From assembly GCF_042677205.1 (NCBI RefSeq), contig NZ_JBHTIU010000043.1:1-64000 (forward strand): a DNA stretch of 64,000 nucleotides, given 5' to 3'. Shown here in pieces: positions 35,606 through 44,320 of the stretch. Numbering within the stretch: position 1 is the first letter of the stretch; each line of letters begins with the position of its first letter. The notes under the pieces were generated by a model. It ran no database searches, was not told the origin of the DNA, and saw nothing but the letters and a program-made list of their open reading frames with translations. The stretch is from Paenibacillus_L residui. Lineage in GTDB: Bacteria; Bacillota; Bacilli; Paenibacillales; NBRC-103111. The translations under genes and the position numbers were made by a program.

Positions 35606-36409
35606 ATGAAACGATTGGTTAAAACAACAGTAATAGCGTTTACATTAAGTGTGTCTTTGGCCAGTTTGTCTTCTCCGGCTTTCGCCGCATCCTATCAGGT
35701 TCAGGATAATGATAGTTTATGGACAATCTCCGAGAAGAATCAGTTATCCTTGGAGGCCGTTATCAATGCCAACATGGGAGTGGATATGTATAACCTGCAA
35801 AGCGGCCAGACGATTACGCTTCCAGTATCTACGGAGCATTCTTATGCCGTGCAGAAGGGGGATTCCTTCTGGACAATAGCGCAGAAATTAAATATTCCTC
35901 TAGACTTGTTAATGGCGGCCAATTCTCAATATGATCCCTATAATTTATATCCGGGGCTTGTGCTGGAATTGCCGGAAGGCTACACGAATTCGAACCACTC
36001 GGTAGCTGCCTTAAGTGCGAGTCCGGAGTCTGCTCCGGCGCCTGCGAGCAATGCGCAAACGATAACGACGCCGACGGGCGAAACCTATACTTACAGCAAA
36101 GTTATACAGGCTTCCGCTACCGCTTATTCCGCCTCGCATGAAGAGAACGGATGGGGGCCTGTCGATTACTACGGCAATCCTCTGAAACTGGGAACGATAG
36201 CCGTAGATCCGGCAGTCATTCCTATGAATTCTACCGTTTATATTACCGGTTATAACAGTCAGGGGCTTCCTGTCGGAGGAATGATCGGCAAGGCAACCGA
36301 CCAGGGCGGAGCGATTAAGGGCGACCGGATTGACATCTTTATGCCGGGCAGCCGTTCAACTGCAAGCCAATTCGGCATTCAGAACGTAACCGTTTATGTA
36401 TTGAACTAA
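35606..36409 (+). CDS. Secreted LysM-LysM-3D domain wall protein (YocH-like)
   Basis: A 267-residue protein with a signal peptide (cleavage after PAFA, about residue 27). Two LysM peptidoglycan-binding domains follow: YQVQDNDSLWTISEKNQL (about 30-73) and YAVQKGDSFWTIAQKLNI (about 79-123). A Ser/Pro/Ala linker leads to a C-terminal 3D domain (about 172-267) with GTIAVDPAVIPMNSTVYI and KATDQGGAIKGDRIDIF, whose aspartates give the domain its name. It resembles the muralytic/lytic-transglycosylase-like YocH. The c-di-AMP leader and AAAAGGAG site lie immediately upstream. Confidence 0.93.
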   Translation: MKRLVKTTVIAFTLSVSLASLSSPAFAASYQVQDNDSLWTISEKNQLSLEAVINANMGVDMYNLQSGQTITLPVSTEHSYAVQKGDSFWTIAQKLNIPLDLLMAANSQYDPYNLYPGLVLELPEGYTNSNHSVAALSASPESAPAPASNAQTITTPTGETYTYSKVIQASATAYSASHEENGWGPVDYYGNPLKLGTIAVDPAVIPMNSTVYITGYNSQGLPVGGMIGKATDQGGAIKGDRIDIFMPGSRSTASQFGIQNVTVYVLN

Positions 36410-36440
36410 AGATACGGCATCCTAATGATTTGCATAAACG

Positions 36441-36474
36441 ATCAGTCTCGTAATAGGCGAGGCTGATTTTTTTT
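36441..36474 (+). terminator. Terminator after LysM-3D gene
   Basis: ATCAGTCTCG and CGAGGCTGAT pair (one G-T) around a seven-base loop, then a run of T. Confidence 0.85.
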
Positions 36475-36560
36475 CAATGAACATGGGCGGGATCAAACCA
36501 ACCTGCGGGCTCAAGCATACTTTGTAATTATCCGGGTGTAAGCCTGCAGGGAGGTGCAAG

Positions 36561-37970
36561 ATGGGGATAGAGCTGATCGGAATCCATTGGGTGTACGTAG
36601 GGTTTGTCGTCATGATTATCGGCTGCATGATCATGAGAAGGGATACATCGCTTGTATGTATAGCCGGAATCTTTCTGCTCGGCTGGTTGGCTACATCGTC
36701 CTTAAGCCAATCTGTAAGCGGAATCTTCAACAGCTTTATCTATGCGATCACAGAGCTGTTGAATACGATACTGATTATTTCGATTATCGTGTCCATGGGC
36801 CGGGTGTTAACGAGAACGGGAATTAATGAAACGATGGTGTCCCCCTTTATCCGACTGATGAGAAGTCCCGGCCTAGCCTATTGGACAGTCGGATTGGTCA
36901 TGCTGGTTATTTCCTTCTTCTTCTGGCCGTCTCCCGCCGTGGCGCTCATCGGGGCCGTGCTGCTGCCGGCTGCGGTTCGGGTCGGTCTGCCGCCGCTCGG
37001 TGTTGCCATCGCAATGAATTTGTTCGGCCACGGCATAGCCTTATCGGGGGACTTCGTCATTCAGGGGGCTCCCAAGCTGACGGCCGACGCTGCGGGTATA
37101 CCGGTCTCCGAGGTTGTCCAGGCCAGCATTCCGTTAGTTCTGGTCATGGGAACGGTGACGACTGTAGCTGCCTTCTGGCTGATGCGCCGGGAGATGGCAG
37201 CCGGGAAGCTTACTCTCGCTACCGGAGCGGTCCGCAAGGGGGAAGCCAGAGCGGAAGGAGGAGAGGACCCCCTGGCCGCTGCCCTGCCGGACAAAGCCAA
37301 AAAAATTATGGCCGTCATCATTCCACTGTTATTTGTTGGCGACTTGGCAGCCATGTATTTCTTCAAGCTGCAGGGAGGGGAGGCAACGGCTCTGGTCGGG
37401 GGAACCTCAGTGGTCATTCTGATCACCATCACCCTGCTTGCTCATCGCAACCGGGGACTGGAGAGAACGACACAGTATCTGGTGGAAGGCCTGCAGTTCG
37501 GCTTCAGGGTATTCGGGCCCGTCATTCCGATCGCCGCTTTCTTCTATCTGGGGGATTCGGCCTTCTTCAATTTATTCGGCAGTGTTCTGCCTGAGGGGTC
37601 TCAAGGCATCGTCAATGATTTGGGGCTCGCTCTCGCCAATACGGTTCCGGTTAACAAGGAGGTGGGCGCCGTTACCCTTACGACCGTCGGCGCCATTACC
37701 GGATTGGATGGCTCCGGATTTTCGGGAATCTCGTTGGCCGGCTCCATCGCCCAATTATTCGGTACGGCCATCGGCTCCGGGATCGCTACATTGACTGCGC
37801 TGGGTCAAATTGCCGGAATTTGGGTCGGAGGAGGAACCTTGATTCCCTGGGCATTGATTCCCGCCGCGGCGATCTGCGGGGTAGATCCTTTCGAGATGGT
37901 TCGCCGCAATGTACGGCCGGTTGTGATCGGCTTGGTCGTGACGACCATTGTCGCTATGTTCCTGATCTAA
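36561..37970 (+). CDS. Ion-transporter superfamily membrane permease
   Basis: A 469-residue protein with about 11-12 helices and two glycine-rich segments that look like paired re-entrant loops (NLFGHGIALSGDFVIQGAP about residue 155, and GAITGLDGSGFSGISLAG about 375). That is the plan of the IT superfamily (DctM/GntP/citrate-type carriers). I cannot name the substrate. It follows the wall protein's terminator with its own GGGAGG site. There is no periplasmic binding protein nearby, which argues against a TRAP system. Confidence 0.72.
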   Translation: MGIELIGIHWVYVGFVVMIIGCMIMRRDTSLVCIAGIFLLGWLATSSLSQSVSGIFNSFIYAITELLNTILIISIIVSMGRVLTRTGINETMVSPFIRLMRSPGLAYWTVGLVMLVISFFFWPSPAVALIGAVLLPAAVRVGLPPLGVAIAMNLFGHGIALSGDFVIQGAPKLTADAAGIPVSEVVQASIPLVLVMGTVTTVAAFWLMRREMAAGKLTLATGAVRKGEARAEGGEDPLAAALPDKAKKIMAVIIPLLFVGDLAAMYFFKLQGGEATALVGGTSVVILITITLLAHRNRGLERTTQYLVEGLQFGFRVFGPVIPIAAFFYLGDSAFFNLFGSVLPEGSQGIVNDLGLALANTVPVNKEVGAVTLTTVGAITGLDGSGFSGISLAGSIAQLFGTAIGSGIATLTALGQIAGIWVGGGTLIPWALIPAAAICGVDPFEMVRRNVRPVVIGLVVTTIVAMFLI

Positions 37971-38145
37971 ATTTTCCCGAATGCACAAAGAGGGCACTCC
38001 TTATGTCTAGACGTGAACGGCTAACGCTGCACGCCCGGTTCACACCTTGTTCATCGTGCTGTAGCCGACTTTTCACATGAAGCTTGCCGAGCCGATCGTT
38101 CCAAGCAGCCTCTGGCGCAAAGCATGCCAAGACTAACGCAAATCC

Positions 38146-38180
38146 AAACCGGGCGCAACGTATCCGTTCGCCCGGTTTTT
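38146..38180. terminator. Terminator between permease and melA
   Basis: AAACCGGGCG and CGCCCGGTTT form a 10-bp stem with TTTT after it on the plus strand; the minus strand also has a short T run. It separates convergent genes. The other bases of the 266-bp gap show nothing further. Confidence 0.75.
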
Positions 38181-38236
38181 AAGGAAGTGCCTTCTATAGA
38201 TCGGCCCCGTTCTGATGATTCGTTGCCGAACAATGA

Positions 38237-39535
38237 TTAATTATATTTAGGCAGCCAGTCGCCATGGGCTTCGATCAAGTCATCGCACAAGGAGACAATA
38301 TCATCGATGGAGAGCTCTGCCGATGTATGCGGGTCCAGCATGGCGGCGTGATAAATATGCTCTCTCTTGCGGGTGATCGCCGCTTCGATGGTCAATAACT
38401 GGGTGTTTATGTTCGTCCGGTTCAGTGCGGCTAGCTGCGGAGGCAAATCTCCTACATAGGTCGGCGTGACGCCGCTTGCGTCTACGAGGCAAGGAACCTC
38501 AACGCAGGCCTCCTTGGGAAGATTGGTGATCAGTCCGGTGTTCATCACGTTCCCACCGATTTTGAACGGGCGGTTCGTCTCCATCGCATCGAAAATATAG
38601 GAGGCGTATTCATTGGAGCGTTTATGCTCAAGGCTGCGGTTGTTCACCAGTTCATCGCGCATGGTCTGCCATCTTTCGATTTGCCGGATGCAGCGCCGCG
38701 GATATTCGTCCAACGGAATATTATAACGGTCGATTAATTCGGGATAGTTCTTCTTGATGAAATACGGGTGGTACTCCGCATTATGCTCCGATGATTCCGT
38801 TACGTAGTAGCCAAAGCGGAACATCAGTTCGAAACGGACCATATCATTATGCTTTTCCTTCTGCTTCTCCTTCGCTCTGCGCTTGATTTCCGGATACAGA
38901 TCAATCCCGTCTTTCGTACATTCCAGAAGCCAGGCCATGTGGTTGATTCCGGCGATTTTGGTTTGAACTCCTTCCGTATCCATTTCCAGCTGGCGGAACA
39001 AATGCGGCATGCAAACCTGGACGCTGTGGCACAGCCCGACCGTACGGACACCGCCGTATGTAATCATCGTGTTGGTCAATACGGCCATCGGATTCGTATA
39101 GTTCAGGAACCAGGCGTCCGGGCATACCTCGCGGATGTCCTTGGCAAAATCGAGCATGACGGGAATCGTCCGCAAGTTTCGGAAAATACCGCCGATGCCG
39201 ATCGTATCCCCGATGGTCTGGCGCAAGCCGTACTTCTTCGGAATTTCAAAGTCCGTGATCGTACAAGGGTCGTATCCTCCGACCTGGATTGCATTCACTA
39301 CATATTTGGCTCCCCGCAGCGCCTCCTTGCGATCCGAATACGCAACGATTCGGCAACGGCTTCCCGTCGTCTGTTTCAGGTTGTTGAGCATGTTTTCGGA
39401 ATCCTTTAGCCTGACGGGATCGATGTCAAACAAAGCGAGCTCGAATCCTTGCAGTGATTCGGTCAGCATGCAGTCTCCCAGCACATTTTTGGCAAAGACC
39501 GTGCTTCCGGCCCCGAGGAAAGTAATTTTGGACAT
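38237..39535 (-). CDS. melA: Alpha-galactosidase, glycoside hydrolase family 4
   Basis: A 432-residue NAD- and metal-dependent GH4 enzyme. It has the N-terminal dinucleotide motif FLGAGSTVFAKN (residues 6-17), NYTNPMAVLT (about 145-154), the metal site LCHSVQ with Cys169 and His170, and GINHMAWLL with a second metal His. These match MelA-type alpha-galactosidase/galacturonidase; the exact sugar within GH4 is not certain. It has AAGGAGG upstream. An AraC regulator is divergently encoded, with repeats between them, suggesting sugar-induced control. Confidence 0.92.
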   Translation of the reverse strand: MSKITFLGAGSTVFAKNVLGDCMLTESLQGFELALFDIDPVRLKDSENMLNNLKQTTGSRCRIVAYSDRKEALRGAKYVVNAIQVGGYDPCTITDFEIPKKYGLRQTIGDTIGIGGIFRNLRTIPVMLDFAKDIREVCPDAWFLNYTNPMAVLTNTMITYGGVRTVGLCHSVQVCMPHLFRQLEMDTEGVQTKIAGINHMAWLLECTKDGIDLYPEIKRRAKEKQKEKHNDMVRFELMFRFGYYVTESSEHNAEYHPYFIKKNYPELIDRYNIPLDEYPRRCIRQIERWQTMRDELVNNRSLEHKRSNEYASYIFDAMETNRPFKIGGNVMNTGLITNLPKEACVEVPCLVDASGVTPTYVGDLPPQLAALNRTNINTQLLTIEAAITRKREHIYHAAMLDPHTSAELSIDDIVSLCDDLIEAHGDWLPKYN

Positions 39536-39650
39536 GGTTAGAAGGCCTCCTTGAGTAAATTGATGTTGTCATCCATCTCCAGGCACTGCCTTTGTACTTG
39601 GGGATGGCTAAGCCGTTACTTATGACTATACGGTTCGGGGAGGCGCTTGC

Positions 39651-39700
39651 ATATGGAATCATTTCACTTTCGTATGGAGAAATGTTGTTTTTTGTATGAG
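39651..39700 (-). promoter_or_regulatory. AraC-type direct repeats upstream of melA
   Basis: On the minus strand TCCATA occurs at 39673-39678 and 39652-39657, exactly 21 bases apart. A related TATGAG is at 39695-39700. Just downstream is TATAGT (39624-39629), a -10 box without a good -35. Two-turn spacing next to a weak promoter is what an AraC-family activator uses. The remainder of the 424-bp gap shows no gene. Confidence 0.5.
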
Positions 39701-39959
39701 ATGGAGGGATAAGCTTCCTTATTCTGAATTCATGCCGGGACCTGTGGGCGATCAAACCAATCTAACACCAAAGCTCATCCCCCGAATGATTTGGTCAGGT
39801 GATTTTGACCCGGACTCTTGCAATGCGTCTGCAGTTGTTTTACTTTGAATAATATAGCCGTCCAGGCTGTAAGCGGATCGAAAAGGTTCCGGACGGAATA
39901 TGGATGGACGTGGCCTATCCGCAGGAATGGCCTGATAACATAGAGAAAGGAGCGGGAAG

Positions 39960-40823
39960 GTGATGGGTAAACCGACTCATACGGTGTCTCTAAATCTTTA
40001 CCCGGGTAACGGGGAATTGGTCGTCTTGTTTGCCGGCCAGGCGCAAACGCCGCCATCGCATAAAGTGGGGCCGCAGGTGCTGGATTATCATCTGGTTCAT
40101 TACGTCCTCTCCGGTAAAGGAAGATTCCGCTGCAGGGGTAGAGATTACGAGCTGTCGGAGGGAGGGCATTTTTTCATCTTTCCGGGGGAGCTGTCCAGCT
40201 ACGAATCGGATGAACAGGACCCTTGGAGGTATATATGGATCGGCTTTAAGGGAACCCGGGCAGATGAGCTGCTTTCGCAATTGTCCATCACCCCTTACCA
40301 GCCGACGGTGAGCACGAAGGGAAACCGTAAAATTCCCGTCCTGTTTCATAAGATGGCCCATGTTCTCGGGGAGGGACATCCGTCCTGCGATCTGCAGGTC
40401 GGCGCTTTGTTGCGCCTGCTGTTAGCGGAATATGCGAGACAGCTGGATGTGCTGCCTTCCCGTTCCTCCAGCGCGGATCCGGTGCAGCTGCAGGTCGAGC
40501 AGGCGATCCGGTGGTTGAATCTGCAGTATTCACAGCCAGTTTCTATCGAACAGATGGCCCATACGCTCGGCTATCACCGCTCTTATTTATCGAAAATATT
40601 CAAGCAGCATACCGGAGTGTCTCCGATGCAATTTTTGCTGAAAATCCGTATGGAACGGGCGCGCTTATTACTGCGGGAGCCGCTGACGATCGAACAGGTT
40701 GCGTCCAGTGTCGGTTTCCCCGATGCGCTCTATTTTTCCAAGCAGTTCAAGAAATGGTTCGGCAGCTCGCCCACCCGTTACCGGGAGCTTCAGGGAGGAT
40801 CTGTCTACGACTGCCAATACTAA
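39960..40823 (+). CDS. AraC family transcriptional regulator
   Basis: A 287-residue regulator. The N-terminal cupin (about 5-140, with FRCRGRDYELSEGGHFFIFPG) should bind a sugar. The C-terminal double helix-turn-helix (about 180-280) contains IEQMAHTLGYHRSYLSKIFK and VASSVGFPDALYFSKQFKKW. The start is GTG 39960 or ATG 39963; AAAGGAG suits both. It is divergent from melA and 188 bases before the Gfo/Idh gene, so it likely activates these sugar genes. Confidence 0.92.
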   Translation: MMGKPTHTVSLNLYPGNGELVVLFAGQAQTPPSHKVGPQVLDYHLVHYVLSGKGRFRCRGRDYELSEGGHFFIFPGELSSYESDEQDPWRYIWIGFKGTRADELLSQLSITPYQPTVSTKGNRKIPVLFHKMAHVLGEGHPSCDLQVGALLRLLLAEYARQLDVLPSRSSSADPVQLQVEQAIRWLNLQYSQPVSIEQMAHTLGYHRSYLSKIFKQHTGVSPMQFLLKIRMERARLLLREPLTIEQVASSVGFPDALYFSKQFKKWFGSSPTRYRELQGGSVYDCQY

Positions 40824-41011
40824 AGGCCGAAGAGCCGGGAAACCGGACAGAGGGGAAGAAGCAATGCGACTGCTTCGGGATATATTTTTCAGACAAATTA
40901 AAGACAAGGGGAAATTGAATTTGCCCCCAGAAAAGGCTTGTCAATCCGTTCTTCCGTTGCTATGGTAGAAGATAGGTAAAAATCCAATCCAGTAAAGGAA
41001 GGTTGCACCTA

Positions 41012-42088
41012 ATGAAACGATTAAGAGTGGGGATCATAGGTCAGGGCAGAAGCGGACGCGATATTCATGCTTATATTATTAAAAAGCTTCCGGAACTGTA
41101 TCAGATCGTCGCCGTATCCGACCCTATGGAAGATCGCAGACAAAGAGCGGAGGCTGAGTTGAACTGCGATGCTTACGCCGACTATCGTGACTTGTTCCAA
41201 CGGAAGGATCTGGATCTGATCATCAATGCAACGCCGAGCCAGCTTCATGTTCCGGTATCGTTGGAGTGTCTGAACAGCGGTTTCAACGTGCTCTGCGAAA
41301 AGCCTCTCGCCAGAAGAGTGGCCGATGTGGACAAGCTGATCGAAGCTTCGAAGGATTCGGGCAAGCTGTTGGCCATATACCAGCAATCCCGTTATTCTCC
41401 CGCCTTCGAGAAAATTCGTCAAATTATCGACTCCGGGGTGATTGGCCGGGTCGTTCAAGTAAGCATCTCTTATAATGGTTTTGCCAGAAGATGGGATTGG
41501 CAGACGCTTCAGGAGAAGAACGGGGGCAATCTGCTCAATACGGGGCCGCATCCGGTCGACCAGGCTCTTCAGCTGTACGGCAACGATGTCATGCCGAAGG
41601 TCACCTGCATGATGGACCGGGCGAACTCTTTCGGAGATGCGGAGGATTATGTCAAGCTGATCCTGCATGGAAACGGAAGACCTACGATCGATGTAGAGAT
41701 TTCCTCCTGCTGCGTTTATCCGGAAGGAACCTATAACGTTCAAGGGACACTCGGCGGGATTAAAGGGTCGATCCAGCATCTGGATTGGAAGTATTACAAG
41801 CCTGAGGAAGCGCCGGAGCAAAGCCTGGTCAGTGAGCCGCTGAGCAATGCCGACGGCACGCCCGCATATTGCGGAGAAGAGCTTAAGTGGTACGAGGAAA
41901 GCTGGGATCTGTCCCAGGAGGACGGGGGATTCTTTGACCAGATGGGCAAGAAGTTCTACACGATGCTCTATAATTCGTTAGCCAACGGGCAACCGCTGGA
42001 GATTACACCTGAGCAGGTCCGCCAGCAAATTGCCGTCATGGAAGAATGCTTCAGGCAGAATCCCGAGTTCGCCAATCATAGCTTCTGA
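41012..42088 (+). CDS. Gfo/Idh/MocA family NAD(P)-dependent oxidoreductase
   Basis: The start is ATG 41012, after AAAGGAAGG. The 358-residue protein has an N-terminal Rossmann fold (RVGIIGQGRSGRDIHAYI, residues 4-21) and the family motif CEKPLARRVADVDKL, in which Lys is catalytic (about 96-98). LNTGPHPVDQALQL supplies the usual His. It oxidises or reduces a sugar or inositol-like polyol. Its position after an AraC regulator and beside GH4 suggests work on galactoside-derived sugars. Confidence 0.92.
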   Translation: MKRLRVGIIGQGRSGRDIHAYIIKKLPELYQIVAVSDPMEDRRQRAEAELNCDAYADYRDLFQRKDLDLIINATPSQLHVPVSLECLNSGFNVLCEKPLARRVADVDKLIEASKDSGKLLAIYQQSRYSPAFEKIRQIIDSGVIGRVVQVSISYNGFARRWDWQTLQEKNGGNLLNTGPHPVDQALQLYGNDVMPKVTCMMDRANSFGDAEDYVKLILHGNGRPTIDVEISSCCVYPEGTYNVQGTLGGIKGSIQHLDWKYYKPEEAPEQSLVSEPLSNADGTPAYCGEELKWYEESWDLSQEDGGFFDQMGKKFYTMLYNSLANGQPLEITPEQVRQQIAVMEECFRQNPEFANHSF

Positions 42089-42110
42089 CGCCATTTTATC
42101 TATATATGTA

Positions 42111-42156
42111 AAAAAACCGCTGATGACGCCGTTAGGGTCTGAAGGCGGTTTTTTTT
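42111..42156 (+). terminator. Terminator after Gfo/Idh gene
   Basis: AAAAAACCGC and GCGGTTTTTT pair, with a 24-base interior that can form a smaller stem. T runs exist on both strands, so it also serves the convergent small gene. Confidence 0.8.
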
Positions 42157-42186
42157 GTGCGGGTTTCGCACGGTCTTGTCTCTCTG

Positions 42187-42402
42187 CTACTTACGGTTTC
42201 TCCAAGGCCGCTCCTCATCCTCCGATGCCGGGAACAGGTTGTCCTCGATATTGTCCAAGATGGCTTCCACAACCTCGCTGATTCCATCGGTGGCCCCCAT
42301 GTCTTCCTGGTCGGGAGGAGTCGGGATGCCGGCAGTTTCAAAAGCGGTTTGGCCGGTTATTTTTTGCTCGTCTGTCAGATCAGGTTTTCTTTCGTCAGAC
42401 AT
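42187..42402 (-). CDS. Small acidic hypothetical protein
   Basis: A 71-residue hydrophilic, very acidic protein (DERKPDLTDEQK, ISEVVEAILDNIEDN, ASEDEERPW). The ATG at 42402 has AAAGGAG nine bases upstream, which makes it a convincing gene. No signal peptide and no domain that I recognise. It is divergent from the Rieske gene. Function unknown. Confidence 0.65.
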   Translation of the reverse strand: MSDERKPDLTDEQKITGQTAFETAGIPTPPDQEDMGATDGISEVVEAILDNIEDNLFPASEDEERPWRNRK

Positions 42403-42619
42403 AGATTTCAAGCTCCTTTAGTAAAAATTGGCGGAAATCACCTATACCATCCCCGCACAAGCGGACTTCTATACATCCCGCGGGAAGATGAAGGGGCGAC
42501 TGGATTAAATTTTTATAAAGACAATGCCGCGAATTCTCGGAATGTTCAAAAAACGATTGAGCTTCCGGACAGCCGAACAGGTAAAATAGAATATGGATGA
42601 CTATTGGGAGGTGACGAAC

Positions 42620-43171
42620 ATGGAAAACTCCGGCCAACGGATAAAAATCAGCCGCCGCCGATTTCTGGGGACGGCCGGCAAGCTGGTGCTCGGGATCACC
42701 GGTTATGCGGCGCTGTCCGGCACCGTATTCTATCTGGGGGCTAAGAGCAGCAGCGCTGCGCGGAAGCCGAAGCAGGAGATGAAACCGGCCAACCTGGCAC
42801 TCCTTGGGGAGGAGTCCGATTTTTCCGATATAAAGGATACGGTGAAGGTCGAATACGACGTCGAGATAGAGGATGGGTGGGTTAAACAGAAGCGTCACGG
42901 CTTCGTCTATGTCACCCGTTCGGAGGACGGCGAACTTCTCATTATGTCGCCGATTTGCACGCATCTTGGCTGTAATGTGACGACCGCCTCGGATAAAGAC
43001 AGATTAGAGAAACCGGGGTTGGCTTTCATATGTCCATGCCATGGGGGAGAATATGATAACACAGGACGCCACATTGGAGGACCTCCTCCCCGGCCGATCG
43101 ATGTCTTCGAACCGATTGTGCGGGAGGGTAAAGTATATGTTGCCGTACTTCATCCCGGGCAGAGAAAATAA
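42620..43171 (+). CDS. Tat-exported Rieske [2Fe-2S] protein
   Basis: ATG 42620 follows GGGAGGTG. The 183-residue protein has a twin-arginine signal (SRRRFLG, residues 11-17, then a hydrophobic helix). The Rieske cluster site is CTHLGC (Cys113, His115, plus Cys118) and CPCHGG (Cys138, His141, plus Cys140). Cys118 and Cys140 would form the disulfide typical of cytochrome bc-type Rieske proteins. No cytochrome b or c gene is adjacent, so its redox partner is encoded elsewhere. Confidence 0.93.
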   Translation: MENSGQRIKISRRRFLGTAGKLVLGITGYAALSGTVFYLGAKSSSAARKPKQEMKPANLALLGEESDFSDIKDTVKVEYDVEIEDGWVKQKRHGFVYVTRSEDGELLIMSPICTHLGCNVTTASDKDRLEKPGLAFICPCHGGEYDNTGRHIGGPPPRPIDVFEPIVREGKVYVAVLHPGQRK

Positions 43172-43206
43172 TTTGCTTGGCGGGATCTCATTCCCGGCAA
43201 CAAAAC

Positions 43207-43230
43207 AAACCGCCTCGTGAGGCGGTTTTT
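43207..43230 (+). terminator. Terminator after Rieske gene
   Basis: AAACCGCCTC and GAGGCGGTTT pair with a two-base loop, followed by T. The stem has ten perfect pairs. Confidence 0.88.
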
Positions 43231-43347
43231 CTCAAAATATAAGAAAGTATAAGCTTCACCTTATACCTGTTCTTATATTTCGCCTGTCCAACGGACGGTG
43301 GCAGCCGTTTATGCTTGTATCGATCGTCAGCGGAAGTTGATACGAAT

Positions 43348-43740
43348 TTATTCCTCGCCGTCGGTAAATTCCCGATATTCGTCGGCATTCATAAGTCCGG
43401 CAAGCGAGTCCTCGCTGTTCAGCTCCACTTCAAACATCCAGCCCTTGCCGTAAGGATCGGAGTTAACCAGCTCCGGGGAGTCATCCAGTTCACTGTTTAC
43501 GGCGATCACTATGCCCGAGACGGGAGAGTAGATGTCCGATACGGTCTTGACCGATTCTACGCTGCCCGTACTGTCCCCGGCATGAATCTCATCTCCTTCG
43601 GAAGGCAGCTCCACGAATACGATGTCGCCCAATTGATTCTGGGCGAAGTGGGTGATGCCGATTCTCACCTTGTTTCCGTCGAGCTTCTCGACCCATTCAT
43701 GTTCTTTGCTGTAGTATAAACCGGATTTGATCTCGCTCAT
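43348..43740 (-). CDS. gcvH: Glycine cleavage system H protein
   Basis: This 130-residue lipoyl carrier shuttles the aminomethyl group between the P, T and L proteins. The lipoylation site is Lys65 in SVESVKTVSDI, and the N-terminal HEWVEK and C-terminal GKGWMFEVEL are typical. It is transcribed away from the riboswitch-gcvT promoter, so its expression is not under that riboswitch. That is an unusual split of one enzyme system within a few hundred bases. Confidence 0.97.
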   Translation of the reverse strand: MSEIKSGLYYSKEHEWVEKLDGNKVRIGITHFAQNQLGDIVFVELPSEGDEIHAGDSTGSVESVKTVSDIYSPVSGIVIAVNSELDDSPELVNSDPYGKGWMFEVELNSEDSLAGLMNADEYREFTDGEE

Positions 43741-43870
43741 CGAAAATCCCTCGCTTTACGCATATTCGTACAACATCATTATAGTGCGCGGAAACACCAG
43801 GCGCACTTCTAACGGATTCGCTACTAGCTTATTATACTTAAAGAACCGGTGTCAAGGACGGCAGAGAGGG

Positions 43871-43900
43871 TTGACAAAAAAGCAGGATGTGGAATAATAA
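43871..43900 (+). promoter_or_regulatory. Promoter of riboswitch-gcvT
   Basis: TTGACA (43871-43876) and TAATAA (43895-43900) are spaced by 18 bases. The transcript would start about 50 bases before the first glycine aptamer. Confidence 0.6.
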
Positions 43901-43959
43901 TGGTATAAATCCCCATTCAGGGGCATTTTCGTAAGCGACGACACATATGGGCGAATGAA

Positions 43960-44212
43960 GGTGCAAGGGAGAGATTACTGCCGGCGGAGCCGGAATCAGT
44001 AACGCCGAAGGAGTAAGCCCGCGGGTGAATCTCTCAGGCAAAAGGACCTGCACCGGACGCATCTCTGGAGAGAGCCTGCGCGCAAGTTGCTGCAGGTCAC
44101 CCAAGGGGAAACCCCAGCTTCATGATCTAGGAGCCCGGGGGTAACTCTCAGGTAAAAGGACAGAGCGGAGGAACGCAGCCGTCGGGTTGTGTTCTTTCCG
44201 CTCTGTTTTTTT
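43960..44212 (+). ncRNA. Tandem glycine riboswitch with expression-platform terminator
   Basis: Aptamer 1 (43960-44054) is closed by GGTGCA/TGCACC and contains GCCGAAGGAGTAA and CTCTCAGGCAAAAGGAC. Aptamer 2 (about 44055-44160) ends with CTCTCAGGTAAAAGGACAGA. The final hairpin pairs ACAGAGCGG (44160-44168) with CCGCTCTGT (44198-44206) followed by T7. It takes in the last bases of aptamer 2, so glycine binding should disrupt it and allow gcvT transcription (ON switch, as known for this class). Confidence 0.95.
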
Positions 44213-44320
44213 ATGTATGGAAAGAATGCGCTATCTTGGCCAAACAGATTTCATATGATTTGGAATCCGTCTTGAACAAGAGCGCGGCGGGAGCGATCAA
44301 GCGATTGGAGGTCAAAGTTT

